Both the position numbers and the translations under genes were made by a program. From the NCBI RefSeq assembly GCF_003590945.1, contig NZ_QYUK01000011.1:896001-960000 (forward strand): a stretch of 64,000 nucleotides of DNA, in the 5' to 3' direction. Below are positions 17,672-27,294 of the stretch, one piece after another. Positions within the stretch are counted from its first letter, which is position 1, and each line of letters opens with the position of its first letter. The notes beneath the pieces were generated by a model. It was not told the origin of the DNA. It saw only the letters and a program-made list of their open reading frames with translations, and did no database searches. The stretch comes from Oleomonas cavernae (lineage in GTDB: Bacteria; Pseudomonadota; Alphaproteobacteria; Zavarziniales; Zavarziniaceae).

Positions 17672-18751
17672 TCAGGCCTTTGCTGCGCTCAGGGTGCGTT
17701 GGAGATCGCTGGTCATCGCTTCCATCCGCTGTTCCGCCTGGGTGCGTTTTTCCCGTCCCTCGGCCTGGACCCTCAGGACGCCGCCGATGGTATCGATCAG
17801 GTCGCGATTGGTCTGTTCCAGGGTTTCGATATCGATGATGCCGCGCTGCGCCTGCTGCTCGATGGCGATGGCCTGGTCCTTCATCATGGCCGAGGTCTGC
17901 TTCAGCATGGTGTTGGTGGCGTCGGTGACCGTCTTCTGGAGGTCCAGCGCCTCCTTCTGGCGGGTCAGGCCCAGCAGCAGGATCATTTTCTGCTTCCACA
18001 CCGGGACGGTCAGTTGCGCCGTGGCTTGCAGGTTTTCGATCAGGGTCTCGTCGCCGGCCTGAACGATGCGGATCTGGGGCAGTTGCTGGATGCCGATCTG
18101 GCGTGCTTGCTGGAGGTAGAAGACGCGCTTTTCCAGCCGGTCCAGCGCCTGGACCGCGTCCTGGTAACCCTGGGCCTCCAACAGGCCGTCGCCGGCCGCT
18201 GTGGCACTGTCGGCCGCCGCCTTCAGGCGGAGCAGTTCGCCGGCGCGGTACTGTTCGCCGAAAGCCTTGCCGGCCTGGATATACGCCTCGAGCTCGCTGA
18301 TCGAGCGGCGGGTTTCCTCGTGCAGGTCGTCGAGCACGGCGATATCGCGTTTCAGGCGGTCCTTGTGGCTGTCCAGGGTGATGACGATGCCGTCGATCTG
18401 GCTCGCGACATCCTCGAACTGGGCGGCGAAGCGGCGGATCCGCGCCTGGGCCGAGGAGAACAACCGCCCCAGGAACCCCAGGGACTGGAGGCCCGCCGCA
18501 TCCAGGCCCTTGGCCTTTTCGATGATGTCGACCAGCAGCCGGCCGGTATCGCCCAGCTCGCGATTGCGGGTCTGGCCCAGGATCTTGTCGGCATAGGCGG
18601 TGACGGTGCGTTGCGCGCCCTCGCCGAAACTGGCCAGCAGCGCCCGGTCGCCAAGATCGATGCCCCGCCCGATGACCGCCACCCGGCCCGGATCGGCGGC
18701 GACGGCGGGCAGGGCAGTGACCGGTGCAAGGCTATCGCTGGTCGTCGTCAT
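17672..18751 (-). CDS. telA: TelA family toxic anion resistance protein
   Basis: The 359-residue, helix-rich cytosolic protein matches the TelA (PF05816) core: LGFLGRLFSSAQARIRRF, LDDLHEETRRSISELEAYI, and the TVPVWKQKMILLLGLTRQKEALDLQKTV motif near the C-terminal third. TelA was named for tellurite resistance and is linked to envelope stress responses. I use the ATG at 18751 (MTTTSDS) because the upstream extension to 18811 is unlike the family. It is the first gene of a four-gene operon reading leftwards. Confidence 0.9.
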   Translation of the reverse strand: MTTTSDSLAPVTALPAVAADPGRVAVIGRGIDLGDRALLASFGEGAQRTVTAYADKILGQTRNRELGDTGRLLVDIIEKAKGLDAAGLQSLGFLGRLFSSAQARIRRFAAQFEDVASQIDGIVITLDSHKDRLKRDIAVLDDLHEETRRSISELEAYIQAGKAFGEQYRAGELLRLKAAADSATAAGDGLLEAQGYQDAVQALDRLEKRVFYLQQARQIGIQQLPQIRIVQAGDETLIENLQATAQLTVPVWKQKMILLLGLTRQKEALDLQKTVTDATNTMLKQTSAMMKDQAIAIEQQAQRGIIDIETLEQTNRDLIDTIGGVLRVQAEGREKRTQAEQRMEAMTSDLQRTLSAAKA

Positions 18752-18893
18752 GGCTGGTGCCCCCTTGGCGCACAGGATGGCGCTTCCGCCCCGGCATTCA
18801 ATCCCCTTCATGTGACGGCTGTGCGACGGTTGACGAGGGGCTGCCCGGCGACCCTATCTTGTGCCCTCGGCCTTGTCGCTTAAGGAATCGATC

Positions 18894-19598
18894 GTGTCAG
18901 ACCTCTCCGCTTTTCCGATCACCACCCGTTGGCCGGCCCAGCAGCCGGACCGGCTGCAGCTCTATTCCCTGCCCACGCCCAACGGCGTCAAGGTTTCGAT
19001 CATGCTCGAGGAACTGGGCCTACCCTATGAGCCGCACATGATCGATATCGGCCGGAACGAGACCTGGACCCCTGAATTCCTCGCGCTCAATCCCAACGGC
19101 AAGATCCCCGCCATCATCGATCCCGACGGCCCGGGCGAACAGCCGATCGCCCTGTTCGAATCCGGCGCCATCCTGCTCTATCTCGCCGAGAAGACCGGCC
19201 GGTTCCTGCCGGCCGACCCGGTGCTGCGCTACGAGACGATCCAGTGGGTATTCTTCCAGATGGCGGCGGTCGGGCCGATGTTCGGCCAGGTCGGCTTTTT
19301 CCACAAATTCGCCGGGCGGGACTACGAGGACAAGCGCCCGCTGGAACGCTATGTCGCCGAGTCGAAGCGCCTGCTCGGCGTCCTCGAAACACGGCTGGCC
19401 GGGCGGACCTGGATCATGGGCGAGGCCTATACCATCGCCGATATCTCGCTGCTGGGCTGGGTGCGCAACCTGATCGGTTTCTACGACGCGGGCGACCTGG
19501 TCGATTTCGCCAGCCTCGTCCAGGTTCCGGCCTGGCTGGAACGCGGCCTGGCCCGCCCCGCCGTGCAGCGCGGCTTGAGCATTCCGCTCAGGCCTTGA
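18894..19598 (+). CDS. Glutathione S-transferase (YghU/YfcG-like)
   Basis: 234 residues starting at GTG 18894, with AAGGA upstream. The thioredoxin-fold half (LQLYSLPTPNGVKVSIMLEELGLPYEPHMIDI; NPNGKIPAIID; LFESGAILLYLAEKTG) and the helical half (GEAYTIADISLLGWV) are both complete. The TPNGxK active-site stretch is that of the nu-class/YghU-like group, which has disulfide-bond reductase activity. The 3' end overlaps the convergent Hsp70 gene by 11 bases. Confidence 0.9.
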   Translation: MSDLSAFPITTRWPAQQPDRLQLYSLPTPNGVKVSIMLEELGLPYEPHMIDIGRNETWTPEFLALNPNGKIPAIIDPDGPGEQPIALFESGAILLYLAEKTGRFLPADPVLRYETIQWVFFQMAAVGPMFGQVGFFHKFAGRDYEDKRPLERYVAESKRLLGVLETRLAGRTWIMGEAYTIADISLLGWVRNLIGFYDAGDLVDFASLVQVPAWLERGLARPAVQRGLSIPLRP

Positions 19599-20859
19599 GC
19601 GCACCATTGCCGAACCGGCGTTCGGCATCGATCGCCAGGCCCAGGCCCACGCTGCCGAAGACGTCGCCCTCCACCGGGGCGGCGTTGGGCAGGTGGCCCA
19701 GGATGCGCTGGCGAATATCGGGAATGGCGGTCGAGCCGCCGGTCAGGAAGACCGACTGGATCTCGTCCGGGGTTACCCCCGCCTGGGCCAGGCAGCGGTC
19801 GATGCCGGCGACGATGGCCGCCGTCTCCCGGCGCAGGGCGTCGACCAGGTCGCGGCGGGTCAGGACCAGTTCCACAGGCGGGTGGAAGGGCAGGTGCAGC
19901 ATCGCCGTCGCCTGCTGCGACAGGGTGATCTTCGCGGCCTCGACCTCGGTCGCCAGCCGGTGGCCGTTGCGCTCGACCAGGACCTCGATCAGCCGGTCGA
20001 TCAGCGCCGGCTGGTCGACGCCGGAGCGGATCGAGCGGAAATAATTGAGGGTCGAGGCGGTATAGAGCGACGGAATGCGGTGCCAGGTCGCCAGGTCATG
20101 GAACAGGCGGATCGGCATGGGCAGCTTCTTGGTGCCGATCGTGGCATTGAAGCCCAGTTCGGGCATCACATGGGCGATCGACAGCAGGCGGTCGAAGTCG
20201 GTACCGCCGACATGCACGCCGCTGCGCCCCAGGATGTCGTCCGCCCGCTCGGCCTTGCGCGACCGCTCGGGCGACAGGCGGGTCACGGCGAAGTCCGAGG
20301 TGCCGCCGCCCAGGTCGACGATCAGGGCCAGTTCCTCGCGCGCCAGCGACTGTTCGTAGTCGAGCGCCGCGGCCACCGGCTCGAATTGCAGCTCGATATG
20401 GCGGAAGCCCTGGGCCCGGGCGATCTCGACCAGTTCCTGCTCGGCCTGGCGGTCGGCCGCGTCGTCATCGTCGACGAAGCGGACCGGGCGACCCAGCACG
20501 ACGCTGTCGATCTCGGCATCCAGGTGCTGCTCTGCGCTCGATTTCAGGTGCCTGAGCAGGATGCCGATGATGTCCCTGATGGCCATCGGCCGGTTGCGGA
20601 TCTGCGTCGTCTCGGCGATCAGCGACGACCCCAGCACGCTTTTCAGCGCGCGCAGCAGCCGGCCCTCGGTGCCGTCGATATAGGCCCTGATGCCGTCGCG
20701 GCCGAAGCGCACCGTCTTGTCCTCGTAATCGAAGAAGATCGAACTGGGCAGGGTCACGCTGCCACCCTCGAGCGGGCACAGGACATAGCGTCCCCCTACG
20801 CTGAAGCCGAGGGTGGAATTCGACGTGCCGAAATCGAGGCCACAGTACCGAGGGGGCAT
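19588..20859 (-). CDS. Hsp70 family protein (YegD-like)
   Basis: 423 residues from the ATG at 20859 (MPPRYCGLDFGTSNSTLGF). ATP-binding signatures of the actin/Hsp70 fold are clear: DFGTSNST at the start, LIVDLGGGTSDFAVTRL in the middle and FLTGGSTAIPDIRQRI near the end. There is no substrate-binding beta domain or lid, so it is an ATPase-only, YegD-type protein rather than DnaK. Client and role are unknown. The upstream in-frame extension to 20928 is Pro/Arg-rich and rejected. Confidence 0.88.
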   Translation of the reverse strand: MPPRYCGLDFGTSNSTLGFSVGGRYVLCPLEGGSVTLPSSIFFDYEDKTVRFGRDGIRAYIDGTEGRLLRALKSVLGSSLIAETTQIRNRPMAIRDIIGILLRHLKSSAEQHLDAEIDSVVLGRPVRFVDDDDAADRQAEQELVEIARAQGFRHIELQFEPVAAALDYEQSLAREELALIVDLGGGTSDFAVTRLSPERSRKAERADDILGRSGVHVGGTDFDRLLSIAHVMPELGFNATIGTKKLPMPIRLFHDLATWHRIPSLYTASTLNYFRSIRSGVDQPALIDRLIEVLVERNGHRLATEVEAAKITLSQQATAMLHLPFHPPVELVLTRRDLVDALRRETAAIVAGIDRCLAQAGVTPDEIQSVFLTGGSTAIPDIRQRILGHLPNAAPVEGDVFGSVGLGLAIDAERRFGNGALKA

Positions 20860-20952
20860 TACGGGTCCAGAGGGAGGGGGCGGCTTGCCGCGGGGCGGTA
20901 ACATGCCTGTCGCCCTCCGCCGGGGCAAGGCCGCTCGCGCCGGCGGCTGCCC

Positions 20953-22326
20953 CTAAAACCGCAGTTCGAGGCCGAGATAGGCGCCGTCGTTGTCGCGCCA
21001 CAGGCCGAACTGGGTGTCGGCATCGCCCGCGAACAGATAGACCGCGCCTTTCACGGTCAGGTCGTCGGTAAGCAGGTAGTCGAAGCCAACGAGGCCGGCG
21101 GCGTCGCCCTCATAGACGTTCGCAGCACCCTTGCCGTAGAGCTGCAGCCAGCGATCGACGATCAGGCGCAACTCCCACAGTGCATAGTTGGCATAGGGGC
21201 GGCCGAAGCGCGACACCAGGATGGGATCCGTGGTGTCCGCCTTTCTCGTGCGCACGTCGCCGGCATATTCGAGCGTGGCGCGGGCCTCCTCGACGGCAAG
21301 CCACCGCTCCAGTGGCACCAGGCGGAACTGCGCGCCCAGGAGGTAGCGCAAGAAGTCGTCGTCCTTATCGGAGGGCGTGTGCTGCCAGACTGCGTCGGCA
21401 TAGAGCTTGTAGCGCTCGCGGGCGATGACGATGCCGCCCAGGGCCGAGGCGGTGTCGAGCAATTCCTGGTCGCCGACGATGGTGGTGGCTGCGCCCGGCA
21501 CCGGCGGCGGCAGGAGGGCACGTCCCCGCAACACGGGATAGGCCGCGGCGCCGACATGGGCCCCGAGGTAGAAGTCGAAGGCCTGCCGCCGTCCGGTATA
21601 GGTGAGGAGCGCGCCCCAGTCCTCAGGCTCGAGCGAGCGGAACGCGGTGTCGACGCGCAGGTCGACGGGGCCGGGGATGGCCGGCAGCGCGGACAGGTCG
21701 AAGAAGGACGTGTTGCCGGCGCCGGTCGACCAGCGGCTCTCGTCGTCGCCGCGGCGGGGCCGTTCGTCCGCCGGCAGCACGGAAAGGGAGAGGCGATCGT
21801 CGCCCAGATAAACGCTGGCGGTCGCTTGCCACAGCCCCATGGAGAAGTCGTGCAGGGGATTGGCGTAGTCGTGCGGCTCGAAGCGGTTAGCGGGGGAATA
21901 GAGGTCGCCATAGCCGAGTTTCAGCGGCGCCTTGCCTACCACCAGGTCGAAACCGGTGCCGCGCCAGCGGACGTTGGCCCGGGTCAAGTCGAAATTGGCC
22001 GCTTCGTCGGCCTGGAAGGCCTCGCCCCAGGTGCGGGCCATGAGGTCGGGCGTGGACCCGGCCGCATAGGCCCCGAGATCGAAGCTGATGCTGGGGTCGG
22101 GCGTGTAGCTCGCCTCCAGCGACAGGCGGCTCCAGGCGATGACGTCGTCGCGCTGTCTTACGGTTTGCGCGGGATCGTCGAAGAAGGCATCGCCGAAAGC
22201 TTCGAGCGTCCCGGTCCAGCGCAGGGCACCGGCCTCGCCGGCACAGGCCTCGCCGATCCCCAGGAAGGCCAAGGCGCCGAGCAGCGGGGCGATCCGGCGA
22301 CAGGCATGGCTAGGCTTGCAGGTCAT
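20953..22326 (-). CDS. Outer-membrane beta-barrel protein of RND cluster
   Basis: 457 residues with a signal peptide (PLLGALAFLGIGEACAGEAG). The mature part is built of alternating beta strands (WTGTLEAFGDAFFDD, ISFDLGAYAAG, AYLGLELRF) and ends in the C-terminal phenylalanine typical of Bam-inserted barrels. It follows the RND exporter by 14 bases and is the last gene of that operon, so it may be the outer-membrane partner. I do not recognise a named family. Confidence 0.7.
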   Translation of the reverse strand: MTCKPSHACRRIAPLLGALAFLGIGEACAGEAGALRWTGTLEAFGDAFFDDPAQTVRQRDDVIAWSRLSLEASYTPDPSISFDLGAYAAGSTPDLMARTWGEAFQADEAANFDLTRANVRWRGTGFDLVVGKAPLKLGYGDLYSPANRFEPHDYANPLHDFSMGLWQATASVYLGDDRLSLSVLPADERPRRGDDESRWSTGAGNTSFFDLSALPAIPGPVDLRVDTAFRSLEPEDWGALLTYTGRRQAFDFYLGAHVGAAAYPVLRGRALLPPPVPGAATTIVGDQELLDTASALGGIVIARERYKLYADAVWQHTPSDKDDDFLRYLLGAQFRLVPLERWLAVEEARATLEYAGDVRTRKADTTDPILVSRFGRPYANYALWELRLIVDRWLQLYGKGAANVYEGDAAGLVGFDYLLTDDLTVKGAVYLFAGDADTQFGLWRDNDGAYLGLELRF

Positions 22327-22340
22327 CGCGGGCGATTCCT

Positions 22341-24640
22341 TCAGGCTGCGCGGACGGCGGCGCGCCGTTGCGCGACCCGTCCGGCGACGTCGAGCAGCAG
22401 CGGCGTGACCACTACGTCGGTCACCCAGGCACACCACAGGCCGATGGCGCCCAGCAGGCCGAAATGCCAGACCACGCTGAATTCCGAGAAGGCGAAGGCG
22501 AGGAAGGCGAGCGAGACGCAGGTCACGGTCAGCGTGACGGCCAAGGCCTGTTCCTCGAGGAGCGGCATGTCCGTCTCGCCGGTGGTGCGCAGCATGTGGG
22601 CGTTGATCATGTGGATGGTGTCGTCGACGGCGATGCCGAAGCACACCATCGCCGCGACCCCGGTGCCCGGGTTGAACGGCAGGTCCAGGATGGCGATGAC
22701 GGCGAACACGAAGGCGCCGGGCAGCACGTTGGGGATGAGCGAGATCAGGCCCACCGCGAGGGAGCGGAATGCCGCCGCCAGGAACAGGGCGGTCACCACC
22801 AGCAGGGCCACGAAGCTGATGAACTGGCTTTCGACCAGGGATTCGGCACTGCGGTTGACCAGGATGTTCTGCCCGGTCACCTCGAGGCTGAGGCCGCTGC
22901 CGGCGAACAGCGTCGCCGCCCGTGACGTGAGCAATTCTAGGCGGCGGTTGATCTCGCGGCTGTCGAAATAGGGGTGGCGGACGAGGATCAGGGCCTGCTG
23001 CCGCTCGTCGGCGAGGAAATGGCGCAGTTCCCCCAGGTCATGGAACAGCAGGTATTGCTCGGTCGCCTCCAGCGCGGGCGGCGGCGATGCCGCCGCGGCG
23101 CCGGTGAACGCCCGGTGCGTGAGGGTTACATAGTCGGCGATCGACACGGCCGAACCGAACAGGCCTTTCGCCTCGGCCTCGAGCGCAGCCAGGCGCTCCA
23201 GGCGGTCGGGTTCGAGCAGGGAGCCCGAGTTGGTTTCCACCACGGCATAGAACAGGTTGAGGCCGGTCATCCGCGCCTGGAAGAAGTCGATGTCCTGCAC
23301 GACCTGGGCCTGCCTGTTGATCATGGCGATGGGATCGATCGACGGCGTCAGGCCGATGATGGTCGCGAGCGACAGGCCGGTCAGGGCGAAAACCGCGGCG
23401 AGCACGGGCTTGCGGCGCCGCGGCGTCGCCACCAGCGGGCGGGTCGCCCGCTCGAGGAACTGCCCCAGGCGGCGCGAGCGCTGGCCGATCGAGGCGATCC
23501 TGGCCGTGGGGCGCGGAAACCACCAGGCAAGCAGCAGCGGCACGAGCACGATGGTGATCACCAGGTTGATCATCATGCCGATGGTGGTCGCCAGCGCGAA
23601 ATCCTGGATGAAGGGAATGGCGCCGATGACATTGGAGCCGAAGCCGATGGCGGTGGTGGTGCCGGTCAGCACGCTGGCGGTCAGCAGCCGGCGCGAGGTG
23701 AGGGCCAGCGCCCGTCCCGGTCGCCGCTTTCGCTCAAGGCGCGGAAATAGCCGGCGATGAGGTAACAATCCTCTGTCGCGCCGATGCCGATGAGGAGCAC
23801 GGGCAAGGCGCCGGTTAGCTGGTTCACCGGCAGGCCCAGCCAGCCCAGGCAGCCGAAGGTCCAGACGATGCTGATCAGGGCGGTGCACAGCGGGATCAGC
23901 GTGGCGAGGAGCGAGCGGAAGGCGATGGCCACGGTGCCGATCAGCAGCGCGATGGAGATCGGCGTCAGCAGGGCGACATCGCCCAGGATGAGGCGGCGCG
24001 ATTCGACATAGGTGCGCGGCGGCCCCAACTGGTAGAGACGCGCAAAGTCACCCTGGTAGGGCGCCATGGCCTGCGCGACGAAATCGAAGGCCTGGCGGGG
24101 CAACTGCCCGTCCTCCCAGGTCGCCTTCACGTAGACGGCGATCGCCGCGGTCTGCCCGTCGGTGGCGAGATAGGTGCCGCCGACGAAGGGGTTGGCGCGG
24201 GCCCGCGCCAGTGCCGCGGCAAGGCCGGCGGCGTCCTGCGGGACGCTGGCCATGACCGGCGTGGTGTCGACGGCATCGCCGTTCGCCTGGGCGTGGCCGA
24301 CGTCGAAGACGCTGTTGACGTGGTCGACCAGCGGGGAATTGCCCAGGGCACGGCGAAATTCGCGCAGCCGGGTCAGCTTGGGCGTGGTGAACAGGGCGTC
24401 GTCCGCGACCACGACCAGGACCACATAGTCCGACCCGAAGCGCGCCGTCGTCTCGGCGTAGAAGGCATGATCGGGCAGGGTGGGATCGACCAGGCTGCTG
24501 TAGCTGACATCCAGGGACACCCGGCCGAGCCCGGTGGCAGTGACGAGGGTGACCAGGGCGAGCAGCGCGAAGACCAGGCGGCGGCGATGAAACAGCCACT
24601 CGAAGAGGCTGGTCGCGCGCACCGCGGTCGGCGTGCTCAT
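22341..24640 (-). CDS. RND/MMPL-type exporter, HAE3-like (frameshifted as sequenced)
   Basis: Repaired length is 766 residues with the RND layout: N-terminal helix, periplasmic loop, helices 2-6, second loop and helices 8-12. Key segments are GALPVLLIGIGATEDCYLIAGYF before the break and GVAAMVCFGIAVDDTIHMINAH after it, the helix 4/10 equivalents with acidic proton-relay residues. The frame breaks near 23711; one extra G in a GGG run restores GDRDGALALTSRRLL. It overlaps the LolA-like gene (ATGA) and precedes a beta-barrel gene. HAE3 exporters often move lipidic molecules; the substrate is unknown. Confidence 0.86.
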
Positions 24641-25968
24641 AGATGCGCCCGGCTCTCGAGGAAGCGATGGGAGAAGACGTCCTCAGGGACACTGTCGGCC
24701 GCGATCGAACGGCTGACGGTCGTGACCCGGGTCGAGCCGCCGGTGACGAGGTCCGTCATTACGGCCACACGCGGCCGCCAGGCACGGGCCGTCACCGGCT
24801 CGGCCTCCTCGACCGTAAAGGTCTTGAGCGGCCTGCCCGAGCCGCGTTCGTAGTAGCGCGTCTCGACGATCAGGTAATTGTCCTGCCGAATGTAGAGCCG
24901 GCGGAAGGCATAGCTGCTGTCGTCGGCAATGTCGGCCGTCGGCGTCGCGGTGACGACGAACACCGCCGCGCCGGCGATGGCCTCGTCGCCCTCGCGGACA
25001 TAGGTGTAATCGTCGCGATCCTCGTTCACCAGGTCTTCATGGGTGAAATCCGAGCCGGCGAAGGAGGAGCGCCGGCCGCCGCCGATCACCCGCTTCAAGA
25101 CCGAGAGGGCGGGCAGGTAGGTCCATTGGTCGTCGGGCTCGCCAGGGCGCTGCCAGGTCAGGACGGCGGTGCCATGCACGCTGGCGGGCTCGTCGACGGT
25201 CAGCAGGTAGCGATAGGCCGAGGGGCCGAAAGCCCGGGCATAGCGCCGGAACACCCGCCGGGCCTCGCGGCCGTCGGCGCCCTTGATGAGCATGGCCTCG
25301 ACCGCGAATTCATGCGGCAGGTCGTGGCGGGCGGCGACCTCGTCCATGATCGCGCGCCCGCTCGCGCCGTCGGCGAGACTGACGGAAGCCCAGATCGCCA
25401 CGGCGACGAAACCCGTGAAGGCGCAGGCCGCGGCGATCCTGCGCTGGCGCAGCGCGAAAGGCGCGGCCGCGGCCGGTCGCGGCGGGCCGCCGACGAAGGG
25501 GCCGGGGCGGCGGATCAGCCCGAGGCTGAAAGCGCAGAGCCAGAAGCGCCCCGAGAGGACGAGCGAGTGCCGTGTGAACAGTTCATCGGGCACGAAGTGG
25601 CGCCAGCGATAGCCCAGGTCGCGGTAGAAGGCCGGCAGTGTATCGTCACCCGTCGCATCCCGCCAGGCGGCCCGCATGGTCGAGCGCTGGCACAGGGACT
25701 GCCGGTTGCGCCGGGCGAAGCGCCAAGCCGGCTCGATCCTTCCCAGGGCGAGCAGGCGGCGCAGGATGGCGTATTCGCGCAGCCGGCTGCGGCAGTCCGC
25801 CGCCTGGGTCAGGCACAGCACCCCCGCCGGCAGGGCCAGCGGCCACAGCTCGAAGACGGCCGCCGCCGCACTGACCGCGGCCATGGTGACGCAGATGAAC
25901 AACGGCAGCCTGATCGAGCCGATACCGTGTCGATAGGCCTCGATGTACCACCGTGTCTGTCCATTCAT
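24637..25968 (-). CDS. LolA-like lipoprotein-sorting protein with N-terminal membrane domain
   Basis: 443 residues from ATG 25968, with GGGGGCG upstream (a GTG at 25989 is also possible). The C-terminal part, from about residue 220, matches the outer membrane lipoprotein-sorting protein family often encoded with RND exporters (WTYLPALSVLKRVIGGGRRSSFAGSDFTHEDL). Unusually, it is preceded by about 200 residues with two hydrophobic helices, an Arg-rich cytosolic region and a third helix (ACAFTGFVAVAIWASVSLAD). The usual homologue has only a signal peptide. The last 4 bases overlap the exporter gene. Confidence 0.75.
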   Translation of the reverse strand: MNGQTRWYIEAYRHGIGSIRLPLFICVTMAAVSAAAAVFELWPLALPAGVLCLTQAADCRSRLREYAILRRLLALGRIEPAWRFARRNRQSLCQRSTMRAAWRDATGDDTLPAFYRDLGYRWRHFVPDELFTRHSLVLSGRFWLCAFSLGLIRRPGPFVGGPPRPAAAAPFALRQRRIAAACAFTGFVAVAIWASVSLADGASGRAIMDEVAARHDLPHEFAVEAMLIKGADGREARRVFRRYARAFGPSAYRYLLTVDEPASVHGTAVLTWQRPGEPDDQWTYLPALSVLKRVIGGGRRSSFAGSDFTHEDLVNEDRDDYTYVREGDEAIAGAAVFVVTATPTADIADDSSYAFRRLYIRQDNYLIVETRYYERGSGRPLKTFTVEEAEPVTARAWRPRVAVMTDLVTGGSTRVTTVSRSIAADSVPEDVFSHRFLESRAHL

Positions 25969-26167
25969 CGAGACCGCCCCCACCAGCACTCCCCCCGGGC
26001 ATAGTTTTGCGGCGATCGGAATATACGCTCAAGCCAACTCGTCACCGTTATGGGCGTGGCTTGCGGTCGCAGCGCTTGGCCGGAATCAACGGTCGGCGGC
26101 GGCGCGAAAGCGAGTCGGGGAAAAGTTTTTCATATGGGCCGGGCGCGGGCAAGGCGGCGCCGGCGGT

Positions 26168-26677
26168 TCATGGCTGGCGCGGCGGGGCTGCTTCCAGGGC
26201 CTCGACGAGGAGGGCGAGGGCCGCTTGCGCGAAGGCCCACATGTTGGCGACGCGGTCGTCGAGGCCGGTGCGCAGGGTGCGGACAAGGTTCACCGGCCCG
26301 ACCACCGCCATGCAGCTGTGGCCCGAAGGGTCGCCATAGGGGTTGCCGCCGGGGCCGGCGGCACCGGTCTCGGACAGGCCCCAGGTGATTCGGCCATGCT
26401 TGGCGCGCACCGCTTGCGCCAGGAGCTGGGCATAGGGTTCGGAACTCGACCGGACGCCGCTGCTGCGCATGTCATCGGTCGAGATGCCGACGAGGCCGCG
26501 GATGGCGCGGGCGGAATAGGTGATGGCGCCGCCGGCGAAATAGGCCGAGGCACCGGGTACGGCCAGCAGGCTGGCAGAAATCAGGCCCCCCGCCGAGGTT
26601 TCGCCCACCGCGATCTTCTCGCCCCGCGCCTTCAGCAGGCTGCCGGCTCGGGTGCCCATGGCCAGAATGTCGTGCAT
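26168..26677 (-). CDS. pncC: CinA-family nicotinamide-nucleotide amidohydrolase
   Basis: The 169-residue CinA C-terminal domain protein deamidates NMN to NaMN in pyridine-nucleotide recycling. Motifs include KIAVGETSAGGLISASLLAVPGAS and GLSETGAAGPGG. The N-terminal CinA domain is absent, so this is the stand-alone PncC form, although sequence drift from the canonical E-S-C-T-G-G signature (here ETSAGG) makes activity less certain. The start at 26677 has GGGAG 9 bases upstream. Confidence 0.8.
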   Translation of the reverse strand: MHDILAMGTRAGSLLKARGEKIAVGETSAGGLISASLLAVPGASAYFAGGAITYSARAIRGLVGISTDDMRSSGVRSSSEPYAQLLAQAVRAKHGRITWGLSETGAAGPGGNPYGDPSGHSCMAVVGPVNLVRTLRTGLDDRVANMWAFAQAALALLVEALEAAPPRQP

Positions 26678-26703
26678 GCCCGTCGTCTCCCGCCATGACA
26701 AAG

Positions 26704-26738
26704 AAAAACCCCGCCACCTCGGAGAGGGACGGGGTTTT
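26704..26738 (-). terminator. Terminator downstream of cold-shock gene
   Basis: On the minus strand AAAACCCCG pairs with CGGGGTTTT and is followed by TCTTT. It sits between the cold-shock gene and pncC. A second GC-rich inverted repeat (GCCGGCGG / CCGCCGGC) lies at about 26832-26861, right after the cold-shock stop. Confidence 0.75.
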
Positions 26739-26868
26739 CCTGGTCGGGTGTCAAGTCACACCAGATGCTGCCGCATCATTCTTAACCTATCGCCAGTACA
26801 TCCGTGGTCGATCGGTGGAATGATGCTGGCCGCCGGCGGTCGGTCAAACCAAGCCGCCGGCGTTGCAA

Positions 26869-27081
26869 TCAGGCGATGTTCTTCAGGTTGTCAGCCGACA
26901 TCTTGCCGCTCTTGCGATCGGCGACGAGCTCGAAGCCGATCTTCTGGCCTTCGCGCAGTTCGCCAATGCCCGAACGCTCCACGGCGCTGATGTGGACAAA
27001 GGCATCGCTGCCGCCATCGTCCGGCGCAATGAAACCAAAGCCCTTTTGGGCGTTAAACCACTTTACGGTTCCCGTCTTCAT
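26869..27081 (-). CDS. cspA: Cold-shock domain protein
   Basis: The 70-residue OB-fold RNA-binding protein starts MKTGTVKWFNAQKGFGFIAPDDGG, with RNP1 (KGFGFI) and an RNP2 variant (AFVHIS). It is a single cold-shock domain. A good ribosome site (GAAAGGGATCCC) precedes the ATG at 27081; the open frame continues upstream but that part is leader. The roughly 210-base leader up to 27294 is relatively AT-rich and includes the inverted repeat GCGCAA-ATTAA-TTGCGC at 27170-27186, possibly promoter or leader structure. Confidence 0.95.
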   Translation of the reverse strand: MKTGTVKWFNAQKGFGFIAPDDGGSDAFVHISAVERSGIGELREGQKIGFELVADRKSGKMSADNLKNIA

Positions 27082-27294
27082 GGGATCCCTTTCAACGTAT
27101 AGAATCTGCTCTCCCGCGCAAAACGCGGGCCGCCGAAGTCGCATTTTCAGGTAGAAGAATTTCAGCTTGGCGCAAATTAATTGCGCAAGGCCAAGTCGTC
27201 TGGCCATTCATCGGCCAGCACAATTTGGTCTCGGCCCGGATTAAATACAAGGGTCTTTGAGAAATATCTTCAGATCACGGCCGATTCCGCTGGT

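Noticed and set aside
22341-24640. Two separate RND half-transporters
   Set aside because: The halves meet within one conserved stretch and one added G joins them; a split exactly there matches the nine other G-run breaks.
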